Source: Hymenobacter sp. BRD128 (GTDB lineage Bacteria; Bacteroidota; Bacteroidia; Cytophagales; Hymenobacteraceae). From it: 64,000 bases of DNA. Where the stretch lies: positions 372,001 through 436,000 of the forward strand of contig NZ_CP053908.1 in the NCBI RefSeq assembly GCF_013256625.1, in the 5' to 3' direction. The translations under genes and the position numbers were made by a program. Positions within the stretch are counted from its first letter, which is position 1. The number at the start of each line of letters is the position of its first letter. Under the pieces are notes generated by a model that saw only the letters and a program-made list of their open reading frames with translations, had not been told where the DNA came from and did no database searches. This document shows, piece by piece, positions 1 to 9,900 of this stretch.

Positions 1-571
1 GGTCGTAGAGCCAGTCTACGTTGGAGCCGCTGATGGTGGGTGCCTCGGGCCGGGGCGCGGTCGAATCGACGGCAAACAGCGGCTTGGGCTTGGGGCCCTT
101 CTTGGGAATTTTGACTACTGGCGGGGTGGGGCGCTTCATGTTGCGTAGCGCCCGGTTGATAATGGCGCGGTCGGGGCGGTCGGCCGTCACGCGCACCTCG
201 CCAAGCTGGATGGAATCGCGCACCAGCTTCACCTGCACCACCAGCTGCGAAAGCGTGGTGCCGCCCAGCACCAGCCGGTGCGGCTTGTAGCCCACGGCCC
301 GAAACAATACCGTATCGGTGGGTAGCGCCACAATAAAAAAGTCGCCTGCACCGTCGGCCGCCACGCCCCGGCGCGTGCGCTGAATTTGCACCGTGGCCCC
401 CGGAATCGCCTGCTTATTCTCGGCGGCCGAAACCCGGCCACTCACGCGCACGGTGGGCGTGGGGCTACCCGCCTGGGCCTGCACCCTGGTGGCGGCCAGG
501 GAGGTAATAAGCAGCAGGCTGATAGCTAGTAACCTGCGCTTAAGAAAAAGGGGGGCGGCCAGCAAAAACAC
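1..571 (-). CDS. Carboxypeptidase-regulatory-like protein, probably DUF5686 family (3' part outside window)
   Basis: Only the N-terminal ~190 residues are present; the frame runs off the left edge. It opens with a hydrophobic signal peptide ending near VQAQA. A carboxypeptidase-D regulatory-like beta-sandwich follows (VSGRV ... IPGATVQIQ ... DTVLFRAVGYK). The next segment, LGEVRVTADRPDRAIINRAL, resembles the junction into DUF5686, a family of Bacteroidota outer-membrane proteins of unknown role. No ATG is in frame near the signal peptide, so I chose the GTG at 571; an upstream TTG is possible. Export to the envelope is likely. Whether the protein ends in a DUF5686 barrel or a TonB-dependent receptor cannot be seen here. 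Confidence 0.7.
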   Translation of the reverse strand, partial: MFLLAAPLFLKRRLLAISLLLITSLAATRVQAQAGSPTPTVRVSGRVSAAENKQAIPGATVQIQRTRRGVAADGAGDFFIVALPTDTVLFRAVGYKPHRLVLGGTTLSQLVVQVKLVRDSIQLGEVRVTADRPDRAIINRALRNMKRPTPPVVKIPKKGPKPKPLFAVDSTAPRPEAPTISGSNVDWLYD

Positions 572-617
572 GAATCTTTTAACGCAACTTTCCTGCAAAG
601 CTGCCACCAAATGAGCC

Positions 618-653
618 AAAAAAAACCCGCGCCGTTGCAGACGCGGGTTTTTT
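618..653 (-). terminator. Intrinsic terminator after the 688-1377 lipoprotein gene
   Basis: An inverted repeat with CCCGCG/CGCGGG core arms (626-631 and 642-647) is flanked by A and T runs. Read on the minus strand it is a stem followed by a U tract, 35 bases past the lipoprotein stop codon. The flanking runs also make it plausible on the plus strand. Confidence 0.75.
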
Positions 654-687
654 GCAGACTAACAAGCCGCTTTCGCCGCCCGGGGGC

Positions 688-1377
688 TTACATTTTAGCT
701 TTATTGCCGGCGGCATCCTTCACTTTTACGGTGCCGTCATTTTTTACTTTTACCTTCGAGCCATCGGTCATTTTCGACTTGCCCTTGGCTACGGCCGCGC
801 CGCTGCCCATCGAGTTGTCGTCGGTGGTGGTCGTGGTGGTAGTTTCGGTAGTAGTCGAGCTGCTCATCGCCGACGAGCTGCTATCTGACGGCATGGTGGC
901 GCTCGACGAGGCGGCCGTCTGGCCGCTGGTATCGAGGTTGTTAGCCTCATCGTATTCCGGGCGCGACGACTGATAGGCCTGATACTGCTCGGGTACTACC
1001 AGGATAGTCTGGAATTCCTTATCGGTATCGGCATAATACTGGCGGCGGGCGGCGCCGAAGCCAGTCGTATCGGCCTTATACTTAGCCATCAGGGCGTCGT
1101 AGCGCTTCGAGCGCTCGTAATAAGCCTGGCGCAGCTTTTCGCGGGTAGCGGCGTCTTTGATTTTCATTTTCGTCGCAAAGCGGTCGGCCATGCGGTTGCC
1201 CCGCGCATGGTAAGCTTCGTCCGTCATCGGGCCGGTCGAAGCCGTGCTGGTGGTAGTGGTAGTAGCCGTCGAGTCCGACGGCGTGCCGGTAGTAGTCGTG
1301 GTAGAAGTCGAGTTCGATGAGCACGAACCCAGCGAGAAAGCTGCGGCGCTGGCCAGCAGCAACAAGGCATTTTTCAT
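688..1377 (-). CDS. Putative lipoprotein with Ser/Thr-rich linkers
   Basis: A 229-residue protein of unknown function. It begins with a lipoprotein signal peptide: charged N-terminus, Leu/Ala-rich core and lipobox LGSC, giving a mature Cys near residue 19. A Ser/Thr-rich spacer follows. The central helical stretch, about residues 50-135, is rich in charged residues and Tyr (for example TREKLRQAYYERSKRY). A second Ser/Thr tract is followed by a basic Lys-rich C-terminus with KVKVKNDGTVKVKD-type repetition. The two low-complexity linkers suggest a small helical domain tethered to a membrane and held away from it. It has its own terminator downstream. I do not recognise the central domain. Confidence 0.75.
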   Translation of the reverse strand: MKNALLLLASAAAFSLGSCSSNSTSTTTTTGTPSDSTATTTTTSTASTGPMTDEAYHARGNRMADRFATKMKIKDAATREKLRQAYYERSKRYDALMAKYKADTTGFGAARRQYYADTDKEFQTILVVPEQYQAYQSSRPEYDEANNLDTSGQTAASSSATMPSDSSSSAMSSSTTTETTTTTTTDDNSMGSGAAVAKGKSKMTDGSKVKVKNDGTVKVKDAAGNKAKM

Positions 1378-1486
1378 GGGAAGATGGGGAAATTTGAAGA
1401 GAACGGGTGTTTTGGTTCCGCGCTTTAACGAAATTGCCCCGTCGGGGGTTACCGCTAGCCCCTGACCTTCAGCGCGCGGCCGCTGG

Positions 1487-2734
1487 CTAGGCCCGCCGCA
1501 GCTCGAGCAGCGTTATTTCGGGCAAAAAGCCCATCCGGCCCGGAAAGCCCAGGTAACCCAGCCCCACGTTCACGTAAAGCTTTTGGGCGCCCTGCTCATA
1601 AATGCCGGCCCACTGCGGATAGGAGTACTGCACTGGGCTCCACTTGAAGCCGGGCAAATTGACTCCAAACTGCATGCCGTGGGTGTGGCCGCTGAGCGTG
1701 AGGTCGATGTCTTTATAGCCGAGCACCTGCGCTTCCCAGTGCGACGGGTCGTGCGAGAGCAGCAGCTTAAACGGCGCCTGGCCGCTGCCAGCGTGCGCCT
1801 GCGCCAGGTTACCGTGCTTGGGAAAGTTGGGGTGGGCGCTCCAGTTTTGCACCCCCAGCACCGCCAGCTCATCGGCCCCGCGCCGGATGGTGTGGCATTC
1901 ATCGAGCAGCAGCCGCCAGCCGATTTTGGCGTGGTTGCGGGCTAGCCGCTGCAGGTTTGCGCGCTTGGCCTCCGGGCTTTCCCACTGCACGTAGTCGCCG
2001 TAGTCGTGGTTGCCGAGGATGGAGAAAATCGGCAGGTCCGACCTGATGCCCGCCAGCGCCTCGATGTGCGGCTCGACCTCGGTGGCGCGGTCGTTCACAA
2101 GGTCACCGGTCATCACGATAAGGTCGGCGTTCTGGGCGTTGATGATGCGCACCGCCCGGCGCATCGGCTCCTGGTTGCCGTTGAACGAGCCGGTATGCAA
2201 GTCGGAGATTTGCAAAATTTTAAACCCCTCGAAGCTAGCCGGCAAGTTGGGGTAGCGCAGCACCACGCGGCGCACGGTGTAGTCGGTTTTGCCCTTCACC
2301 ATGCCCCAGATGAGGGCGAGCAGCGGCACCGCTCCCAGCCCCAGCGCCAGCCGGCTGATAAACTGGCTGCGCGAGATGGCCGGGGTTCCAGGGGCGCCGG
2401 TCGCGGGGCTAGCGCCGCCCCGCGCCGCCCAGCGCCCCAGCCGGGTGAGGTCTTCGAGCAAAAGCGGAAAAATGATAACTAGCTTGGCCGCCAGCAGCAG
2501 CAGGGGCGCGGCCAGCAGGTAGCTTTTTAGCGCCACGTTGCCATCGTGGCGGGTAGAGGCGGCCCAGAAGCACAGCGCCCATAGCCCCAGCGTGAGTGCC
2601 CAATAGCTAGCGGCGAAGCCCCGCCGGCTGGCGGCCGTGCCCGGGGCCAGGGCCGTGCGCACGGCCACGTAGCCGTAGGCCTCGGCCACGAGAATAAGCA
2701 GGAATATTCCCCAGAAAACAAGTCGGTTTCGCAT
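1487..2734 (-). CDS. Membrane-anchored metallophosphoesterase (YkuE/YaeI-like)
   Basis: Calcineurin-like phosphoesterase of 415 residues. Three or four hydrophobic segments occupy the first ~150 residues, the last being a Leu/Ala-rich helix around 130-146. The catalytic domain shows all the metal-ligand blocks in order: DLH (~178), GD (~210), GNHD (~241), SHD (~327) and GHTHG (~349). The family holds two divalent metals and cleaves phosphoesters; YaeI/YkuE relatives act on lipid or envelope substrates, but the substrate here is unknown. An in-frame TTG exists 12 bases upstream; the ATG at 2734 is the better start. It is divergent from radC across a ~110-base gap. Confidence 0.85.
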   Translation of the reverse strand: MRNRLVFWGIFLLILVAEAYGYVAVRTALAPGTAASRRGFAASYWALTLGLWALCFWAASTRHDGNVALKSYLLAAPLLLLAAKLVIIFPLLLEDLTRLGRWAARGGASPATGAPGTPAISRSQFISRLALGLGAVPLLALIWGMVKGKTDYTVRRVVLRYPNLPASFEGFKILQISDLHTGSFNGNQEPMRRAVRIINAQNADLIVMTGDLVNDRATEVEPHIEALAGIRSDLPIFSILGNHDYGDYVQWESPEAKRANLQRLARNHAKIGWRLLLDECHTIRRGADELAVLGVQNWSAHPNFPKHGNLAQAHAGSGQAPFKLLLSHDPSHWEAQVLGYKDIDLTLSGHTHGMQFGVNLPGFKWSPVQYSYPQWAGIYEQGAQKLYVNVGLGYLGFPGRMGFLPEITLLELRRA

Positions 2735-2846
2735 ACGATGAGCCAAACGGCCGGGCGCGGGTTTTGGTTGAGAGACCCCGCCCCCGCTGGGGCTGACGGG
2801 GGAGCGGGATTTTTATTTTACATTGCGGCTATAGTTTAGCGCCCGT

Positions 2847-3605
2847 ATGCTTCCCGACCAGCCGCTTTCAGCTCAAGATTTCGACGACGACCAGCTGCCC
2901 ACCGCGCCGTATACCACGCCGGCCAGCTTCGGCATCAAGAGTTGGGCCGAGGAAGACCGCCCCCGCGAAAAAATGATGCAGAAGGGCCGCGCCGCCCTTT
3001 CCGACGCCGAATTGCTGGCCATATTACTTGGCTCGGGCACCACCAAACTTACGGCCGTCGATGTGGGCATGCTCATGCTGCAAGCCGTTGATAATGATTT
3101 GAATGAGTTGGCGCGCCTCAGTATCAAGCAGCTGTGCCGCCACCCCGGCGTGGGGCCGGCCAAGGCCATTGCGGTGGTGGCCGCCTTGGAGCTGGGCCGC
3201 CGCCGCAAGGAGGCCGGCGCGGGCCGGCGCGTGGCCATCACCTGCTCGCGCGACATCTACCAGCTGGTGCGACCGGCGCTGCAAGACCTGCCGCACGAGG
3301 AATTCTGGGTTATTCTGCTCAACCGCGCCAACGTGGTGATGCGCCAGGAAAAAATCAGCAGCGGCGGCGTGGCCGGCACCGTGGCCGACCCCAAAATGAT
3401 TTTCAAGCAGGCGCTCGAAAACCTGGCCAGCAGCCTCATCCTGGTGCACAACCACCCGAGCGGCAACCGCCAGCCCAGCGGAGCCGATATCAGCCTGACC
3501 AAAAAGCTGAAAGAAGCCGGCAATTTTCTCGACCTGCCCATCCTCGACCACCTCATCTATACCGATAGCGGCTACTTCAGCTTTGCCGATGAGGGCTTGC
3601 TATAA
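2847..3605 (+). CDS. radC: RadC family JAB/MPN-domain protein
   Basis: 252 residues with the RadC layout: a UPF0758-type N-terminal helical region, a helix-hairpin-helix (PGVGPAKA, ~100-107), then a JAB/MPN metalloprotease-like domain. The metal motif HNHPSG is at 201-206 with Asp at ~214, the full H-x-H-P-x(n)-D signature. The JAB fold is usually a Zn-dependent isopeptidase; the true role of RadC is unresolved, and the old DNA-repair label is doubtful. The N-terminus has an acidic, unstructured extension of about 25 residues. A palindromic repeat begins immediately after the stop codon. Confidence 0.9.
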   Translation: MLPDQPLSAQDFDDDQLPTAPYTTPASFGIKSWAEEDRPREKMMQKGRAALSDAELLAILLGSGTTKLTAVDVGMLMLQAVDNDLNELARLSIKQLCRHPGVGPAKAIAVVAALELGRRRKEAGAGRRVAITCSRDIYQLVRPALQDLPHEEFWVILLNRANVVMRQEKISSGGVAGTVADPKMIFKQALENLASSLILVHNHPSGNRQPSGADISLTKKLKEAGNFLDLPILDHLIYTDSGYFSFADEGLL

Positions 3606-3681
3606 GTAGCGCGAACTTTGTGGTTCGCGACCCCGCGCCCGCCATATCGTTTGGGGTCGCGAACTACCAAGTTCGCGCTAC
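3606..3681. repeat. Long imperfect inverted repeat between radC and the DUF1684 gene
   Basis: Two 29-base arms (3606-3634 and 3653-3681) match at 27 of 29 positions around an 18-base spacer. The outer ends are GTAGCGCGAAC and GTTCGCGCTAC. It starts on the last base-pairs after the radC stop and ends 4 bases before the next ATG, so it would form a hairpin in the 5' leader of the DUF1684 gene. It looks like a dispersed palindromic intergenic element; no second copy lies in this window. Confidence 0.8.
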
Positions 3682-3685
3682 TGCT

Positions 3686-4321
3686 ATGCGTAAAATTCTT
3701 CTGCTTGCTGGCCTGCTGGCCGTGGTGGGCCTGCTTATCTACAATTTTTCGGGAAGCCAACCCATCGCTAGCCCTCTAGCCAAAACCGATAGTGCCTACG
3801 CCGCCCAGGTGCAGCAGGCCCGCGCGCAGAAAAACGCGGCGTTTCGCACGGCCGCAACCTCGCCTATTCCGGTGGCGCAGCGGGCGGCCTTTGGCGGCCT
3901 GCGCTACTATAAGCCCAATGCAGCCTACCGCGTGGTGGCGCGCCTCACTCGGGCTGCCGGCTTGGCCCCGCTGCCGCTAGCCCTCACCGGCGGCGCGGCC
4001 GATGCCTATGTGCGCTGGGGCACGGCCGAGTTTGAGCTGGATGGCCAGCCCCAGAAGCTGATTCTCTTGCAAAAGCAGGGCGAAACCAGGGAGCTATTTC
4101 TGCCCTTTACCGACCCCACCAATGGCCGGCAGACCTACGGTGGCGGCCGCTACCTCGACCTGCCGGTGCCCGCACCCGAAGCAAGTGCAATTACCCTTGA
4201 TTTCAACGCCGCCTATAGCCCGTTTTGCGCTTATAACCACGACTATAGCTGCCCTAAGCCTCCCGCCGACAATCGCCTCACGGTGCCGGTACTGGCCGGC
4301 GAGCAGCTAACTCCAGAGTAA
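3686..4321 (+). CDS. DUF1684 domain-containing secreted protein
   Basis: The 211-residue product has an N-terminal hydrophobic helix (LLLAGLLAVVGLLIY) acting as signal or anchor. The DUF1684 domain covers about residues 65-205, with the family hallmarks TYGGGRYLD, LDFN and the C-terminal pattern SPFCAYNHDYSCPKPP ... NRL ... AGE. The family is a predicted beta-rich fold of unknown function, common in Bacteroidota and Actinobacteria. A longer reading from 3620 would translate the palindromic repeat upstream, which is not plausible coding, so I placed the start at the ATG at 3686 before the hydrophobic segment. Confidence 0.85.
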   Translation: MRKILLLAGLLAVVGLLIYNFSGSQPIASPLAKTDSAYAAQVQQARAQKNAAFRTAATSPIPVAQRAAFGGLRYYKPNAAYRVVARLTRAAGLAPLPLALTGGAADAYVRWGTAEFELDGQPQKLILLQKQGETRELFLPFTDPTNGRQTYGGGRYLDLPVPAPEASAITLDFNAAYSPFCAYNHDYSCPKPPADNRLTVPVLAGEQLTPE

Positions 4322-4358
4322 ATAAGTAGCAGGGGCTAGCCGGGAAATGTGTGTGCGA

Positions 4359-4402
4359 GTTCGGTAAATAACCGAACTACTTGTAAACAGCCGGTACCTT
4401 TG
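4359..4402 (+). promoter_or_regulatory. Predicted pheT promoter with a small upstream dyad
   Basis: TACCTTTG at 4395-4402 matches the Bacteroidota -7 consensus TAnnTTTG and lies 41 bases before the pheT ATG. A perfect 7-bp dyad (GTTCGGT, 5-base spacer, ACCGAAC) sits about 18 bases upstream, where a regulator could bind near the -33 region. No clear -33 TTTG is visible. Confidence 0.45.
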
Positions 4403-4443
4403 CAACACGCGCCCGGCCCCAAGAATGCCCGCGCTTTTTGCAC

Positions 4444-6861
4444 ATGACTATCTCCTTCGACTGGCTCAAGACCCTCTTCCCCACCACGCTGCCCGCCGAC
4501 CAGGTGGCCGCTCTGCTCACCGGCTCGGGCCTCGAAGTCGAGAGCCTGGAAGAGTTGGAAAGCATTCCGGGTGGCCTGCGCGGTGTGGTGCTGGGCACCG
4601 TGCGCACCTGCGAGCGCCACCCCGACGCCGACAAGCTCAGCCTTACCACCGTGAGCGTGGGCGACGAAACCCCGCGCCAGATTGTGTGCGGCGCCCCTAA
4701 TGTGGCCGCCGGCCAGCGCGTGGTGGTGGCCCTGGAAGGCGCCACGCTGCACCCTAGCCAGGGCGAGCCATTCAAAATTAAGAAGTCGAAAATCCGCGGC
4801 GCGGCCTCCGAGGGCATGATTTGCGCCGAGGATGAAATCGGCCTGGGCACTTCGCACGCCGGCATTCTGGTGCTCGATACCGACCTGCCCGACGGCACGC
4901 CCGCCGCCGAATACTTCGGGCTGAGCTCGGATACGATTATCGAAATCGGCCTCACGCCCAACCGCGCCGACGCGGCCTCGCACTACGGGGTGGCCCGCGA
5001 GCTGCGCGCCCTGCTGGGCCAGCCCGCGCACCTGCCCGACGTGAGTGCCTTCGCCGCGCCCGCCAGCGGCGAGAATATCGGAGTCACAATTGAGGACGAC
5101 CAGGCCTGCCCGCGCTACGCCGGGTTGCTGCTTGATAACGTGCAGATGGGCCCGTCGCCCGAGTGGCTCCAGCGCCGCCTGCGCAGCATCGGCCTCTCGC
5201 CGATAAATAACGTGGTGGACGTCACCAACTTCGTGCTGCACGAGCTGGGCCAGCCCCTGCACGCCTTCGATGCCGACCAGATTACGGGCGCCGCCATCCG
5301 GGTGAAGCGCGCCGCCGCGGGCGAGAAATTCGTGACCCTCGACGGCACGGAGCGCACCCTGCTGGCCGACGACCTCGTGATTGCCGACGCCCACGGCGCG
5401 CCAATGGCCCTAGCCGGCGTATTCGGTGGCAAAACCTCGGGCGTGCGCGACGCGACTACCCGCGTATTCCTCGAAAGCGCCTACTTCGCGCCGGCCGTGG
5501 TGCGCCGCACCAGCCAGGCCCACGGCCTCAAAACCGATGCCTCGTTTCGCTACGAGCGCGGCACCGACCCCTACATGGTGCCCACGGCGCTGCGCCGCGC
5601 CGCGCTGCTGCTGCAAGAGGTGGCCGGCGCCCGCATCGCCGCGCCGGTCGTGGATGAGTTTCCGCACCTCATCCCTAACAACCAAGTGCGCCTGCGCCTC
5701 GACCGCGTGGCTAGGCTCATTGGCCAGGAGGTAGGGGAGGCGCGCATCCGCGAAATCCTGACGGGTCTGGGTATCCAGATTGAGCACGTGGCGGGCAACG
5801 AGTGGCTGCTGGCCGTGCCGCCCTATAAAGTAGACGTGACCCGCGAGGCCGACGTGATTGAGGAGATTCTGCGCATCTACGGCTTCAACAACGTGGCGCT
5901 GCGGCCCCACAACGCGGCCTCCTTCCTGTCGCCCTTCCCCAACCCCGACCCCGAGGTAGTGCGCCAGAAGGTGGCTAGCCTGCTCAGCGGCCAGGGCTTT
6001 TCGGAAATCATCACCAACTCGCTCACCAACTCGCAGTACTTCGAGAAAGCCGACGTGCCGGTTGAAAGCCTGGTCCGCATTCTTAATTACAACAGCCAGG
6101 ACCTGAACGTAATGCGTCCCGCGCTGCTGCATTCGGGCCTGGAGGTGGTGCGCCACAACCTCAACCGCCGCCAGCGCGACCTCAAGCTCTACGAGTTTGG
6201 CCGCACCTACCAGCGCACCGCCGCCGGCAAGTACCAGGAAAAGACGGTACTCGGCCTCTGGCTGACGGGCGCGGCCACGGCCGAAACCTGGCAGCACCCT
6301 AGCCAGAAAGCCGCCTTCCACGATGCGGCCGGGGCGGTGCAGCAGGTGCTGGCCGCGCTGGGCCACGCCCAGCCCGCGCCGCAGCCTACGCAGCACCCCT
6401 ACCTGGCCGGCGGGCTAGCCCTGCTGGTGCAAAACCAGCCAGTGGGCAACGTGGGCGCCGTGGCGCCGCAGGTGCTCAAGCGCCTCGACGTGAGCCAGCC
6501 GGTGTGGTATGCCGAGCTGGACTGGGACTGGCTGCTCAAAAAGTACAAGGCCAGCCTCGTGGCCCGCGAGCTGCCCAAGTTTCCCGAGGTGCGCCGCGAC
6601 CTGTCATTAGTCGTTGATAAGGGGGTGACTTTCGAGCAGTTGCGCACCATTGCGCAGCGAACCGAGAAAAAATTGCTGCAAGGCCTCAACGTGTTCGACG
6701 TGTACGAGGGCGACCGCCTCGAAGCGGGCAAGAAGTCGTACTCGGTCAGCTTCCTGCTGCAAGACCCTAGCCAGACGCTCACCGACCAGGCCATCGACCA
6801 GGTGATGCAGCGGCTCATTCAGCAGTTCGAAAAGCAGGCCGGCGCTTTAATTCGGAAATAA
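4444..6861 (+). CDS. pheT: Phenylalanine--tRNA ligase beta subunit
   Basis: An 805-residue PheT, the usual length. It pairs with PheS (not in this window) to charge tRNA-Phe in the cytoplasm. Visible regions in order: the N-terminal ISFDWLKTLFPT start typical of the family, an EMAP-II-like tRNA-binding domain (~40-150; CERHPDADKL, IRGAASEGMIC), the B3/4 editing-type domain (~205-390; VVDVTNFVLHELGQPLHAFD), the B5 domain, the catalytic-like core, and a C-terminal FDX-ACB anticodon-binding domain (~710-805; PKFPEVRRDLSLVVD). A TTG two codons upstream is in frame, but the ATG at 4444 fits family N-termini. Confidence 0.97.
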   Translation: MTISFDWLKTLFPTTLPADQVAALLTGSGLEVESLEELESIPGGLRGVVLGTVRTCERHPDADKLSLTTVSVGDETPRQIVCGAPNVAAGQRVVVALEGATLHPSQGEPFKIKKSKIRGAASEGMICAEDEIGLGTSHAGILVLDTDLPDGTPAAEYFGLSSDTIIEIGLTPNRADAASHYGVARELRALLGQPAHLPDVSAFAAPASGENIGVTIEDDQACPRYAGLLLDNVQMGPSPEWLQRRLRSIGLSPINNVVDVTNFVLHELGQPLHAFDADQITGAAIRVKRAAAGEKFVTLDGTERTLLADDLVIADAHGAPMALAGVFGGKTSGVRDATTRVFLESAYFAPAVVRRTSQAHGLKTDASFRYERGTDPYMVPTALRRAALLLQEVAGARIAAPVVDEFPHLIPNNQVRLRLDRVARLIGQEVGEARIREILTGLGIQIEHVAGNEWLLAVPPYKVDVTREADVIEEILRIYGFNNVALRPHNAASFLSPFPNPDPEVVRQKVASLLSGQGFSEIITNSLTNSQYFEKADVPVESLVRILNYNSQDLNVMRPALLHSGLEVVRHNLNRRQRDLKLYEFGRTYQRTAAGKYQEKTVLGLWLTGAATAETWQHPSQKAAFHDAAGAVQQVLAALGHAQPAPQPTQHPYLAGGLALLVQNQPVGNVGAVAPQVLKRLDVSQPVWYAELDWDWLLKKYKASLVARELPKFPEVRRDLSLVVDKGVTFEQLRTIAQRTEKKLLQGLNVFDVYEGDRLEAGKKSYSVSFLLQDPSQTLTDQAIDQVMQRLIQQFEKQAGALIRK

Positions 6862-6918
6862 GTATAGAAAACGAAGCTTTGGTGTAATGCCGAATGCGGA
6901 GCGGCGAGTAACATTGCA

Positions 6919-6978
6919 GGCCAGTCGGACTGAGAAAGGTAATCCTTTGTAAGTCGGGCTGGCCTTCTCATCTTTTTT
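6919..6978 (+). terminator. Intrinsic terminator after pheT
   Basis: A hairpin with outer arms GGCCAGTCGGACT (6919) and AGTCGGGCTGGCC (ending 6964), one mismatch and one wobble, has an inner AAAGG/CCTTT stem. It is followed by a run of seven T at 6972-6978. The M16 protease ATG is only 7 bases past the T run, so that gene must be transcribed from a promoter inside or upstream of this element, or by readthrough. Confidence 0.7.
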
Positions 6979-6984
6979 TCTGTT

Positions 6985-9900
6985 ATGAAAGCACATTTTG
7001 CCTACCCCTTGCTGCTTAGCTTGGCCGTGGTAGCGGCCCCCGCGGCTGCCCAGAAAAAGCCTGCCACCACCAAACCTGCCTCCGCAAAGGCCGTTCCGAC
7101 GGCTAAAATTGGCGGCGCCCGCCTCGTCGAGAAAGTGACTGCCAAGCCCGGCGAGCTGGTCATTCCCTACGAAAAGTATGTGCTGCCTAACGGCCTCACT
7201 GTCATCGTGGCCGAGGACCATTCCGACCCGCTGGTGCACGTGGATGTGACCTACCACGTGGGCTCGGCCCGCGAGCAGATTGGCAAGTCGGGCTTTGCCC
7301 ACTTTTTCGAGCATATGATGTTTCAGGGCTCCGACCACGTCGGCGACCAGCAGCACTTTAAGCTGGTGACGGCCGCCGGCGGCACGCTCAACGGCTCGAC
7401 CAACCAGGACCGCACCAACTACTACGAAACCGTGCCGAGCAACCAGCTCGAAACGGCCCTGTGGCTCGAAGCCGACCGCATGGGCTTCTTGCTGGATGCG
7501 GTGAGCCAGAAAAAATTTGAAATTCAGCGCTCGACCGTAAAAAACGAGCGCGGCCAGAACTACGACAACCGCCCCTACGGGCTAGCCAGCGAGTACGTGT
7601 CGAAGACGCTGTACCCGTATGGCCACCCGTATTCGTGGCTGACTATCGGGTACCTCAAAGACCTTGATAACTCGAACGTTGACGACCTGAAAAACTTCTT
7701 CCTGCGCTGGTACGGCCCCAACAACGCCACCCTGACGGTGGGCGGCGATGTGACGGCAGCCCAGGTGCTGAAGTATGCCGAGAAGTATTTTGGCCCCATC
7801 AAGCGCGGCCCGGCCGTGCCGGTACAGAAGCTGCCCGAGCCCGTACTCACCGCCGACCGCTACGTGAGCTACGAGGACAATGTGCGCTTCCCGATGCTGC
7901 AACTGGTGTTTCCGACCGTGCCCCACGGCCACCCCGACGAGGCAGCGCTGGATGCGCTGGCCGACATTATTGGGGGCGGCAAAACGTCGCTGCTTTATAA
8001 AAACCTGGTAAAGCCCCAGAAAGCGGTGCAGGCTCAGGCCTACCAGCGTAACTCGGAGCTGGCCGGTGAGTTTGCCATGATTGCGCTCAACGTGCCCACT
8101 ACGCGCCTCGATAGCACCGAGGCCATTATGCGCAAGACGCTGGCCGAAGTGGCGAAAACCGGCATCAGCGACGAGCAGGTGGCCCGCTACAAAGCCAGCA
8201 CCGAGGCCCAGCTCATCAACAGCCTGAGCAGCGTGAGCGGCAAAGTGAGCCAGCTGGCTGCTAATCAGACCTTTTTCAATAATCCTAACCGCCTACCCCT
8301 CGACCTTAAGGAACTGCGCAGCCTCACCAAGGCCGATGTGCAGCGCGTATTCAACAAATATATCCAGGGCAAGCACGCCGTCATTTTGAGCGTAGTGCCC
8401 AAGGGCAAAGCCGACGAGGTAGCTGCTAAGGATAACTATACGGCTTCAAGCGCCGGCTACGTAGCCCCTAACTACGGCTACGAGGGCCTGAAATACGTAA
8501 AAGCCACCGACACCTTCGACCGCTCGCAGCAGCCCAAGCCAGGTGCTAACCCGGTAGTAAAGGTGCCGGCCATCTGGCAGGATAAATTTGGCAATGGCCT
8601 CAAGCTCATCGGCACCAAAAACACCGAGCTGCCTACTACCACCATGCTGCTCACCATCGAAGGTGGCCACCGCCTGGAGCAGGCCAACGCCGGTAAAGCC
8701 GGGCTAGCCTCGCTCACGGCCCAGATGCTGAACGAAGGCTCGGCGAAATACACCGGCGAGGAGTTTGCCGCCGCCCTCGACCGCCTGGGCAGCATCGTGC
8801 AGGTGTTTGCCGGCGACGACAACACAATGGTATATGTGCAGAGCCTGACCAAGAACCTGCCTGCCACGCTCGCCCTGCTCGACCAGCGCCTGCTGCATCC
8901 GCGCTTCGACGCGGCCGACTTCGACCGGGTGAAAAAGCAGACCTTGCAAGGTATTGCCAACCAAGTGACCCAGCCCGTTACCATCGCCAACAATGCCTAT
9001 GCGCGCCTGCTCTACGGCCCAAGCGACATCATGGGCGTGCCGGTGAGCGGCACCACCGCTAGCGTCACGGGCATTTCCCTCGACGACGTAAAGCAGTTTT
9101 ACCAGCAGTACTACTCACCCAGCGTGAGCTTCCTCACCGTGGTGAGCGACCAGGCCCAGGCGGCCGTGGAGCCGGGCCTGGGTTTCCTCAAAAGCTGGGC
9201 GGCCAAGCCCGTGACGCTGCCCGTAGCCAGCACGCCCGCGCCGCCCGATAAAACCAAGATTTACTTTATCGACAAGCCCGGCGCGGCGCAGTCGGAAATC
9301 CGGGTGGGCTACCTCACGCCGCTCGCCTACGACGCCACCGGCGACTATTACCGCGCCTACCTCTCGAACTACCTGCTCGGCGGGGCCTTCAACTCGCGCA
9401 TCAACCTGAACCTGCGCGAGAACAAGGGCTACACCTACGGCGCCAACTCGGGCTACCGGGCTAGTCGCTACGCTGGTCCCTACACGGCCCAGGCTGGCGT
9501 GCGCGCCGATGCCACCGCTGCTTCGGTAAAGGAGTTTATGAGCGAAATCACGAACTACCGCAATGGTATTTCGGATGAAGAGCTGGCCTTTCTGCAAGCC
9601 TCGGTGGGCCAGAGCGACGCCCTGCGCTACGAAACCGGCCAGCAAAAAGCCAGCTTCCTGTCGCGCCTCGTCGAGTATAATTTACAGCCCGACTACGTAA
9701 ACCAGCAGGCCAGCATTCTGAAGGCGCTGAAGAAAGAAGACGTGCAGGCCTCGGCCCAGAAATACCTGCCCGCCGACAAGATGTATATTGTGGTGGTGGG
9801 CGACCGCGCCAAGGCCTTCCCCGGCCTCTCGCAGCTCGGCTACGACGTGCAGGAGTTGGACCTGAATGGCCAGCCCATAGTGGCTTCGGCGGTGCCCGCT

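Noticed and set aside
2500-2740. Small frames upstream of the phosphoesterase start
   Set aside because: They are shadows of its membrane-helix region; the ATG at 2734 explains the sequence.
4336-5394. 352-codon minus frame opposite pheT
   Set aside because: It is antisense to strongly conserved pheT coding sequence and is His/Ala/Gly-rich, as expected for a GC-rich shadow frame.
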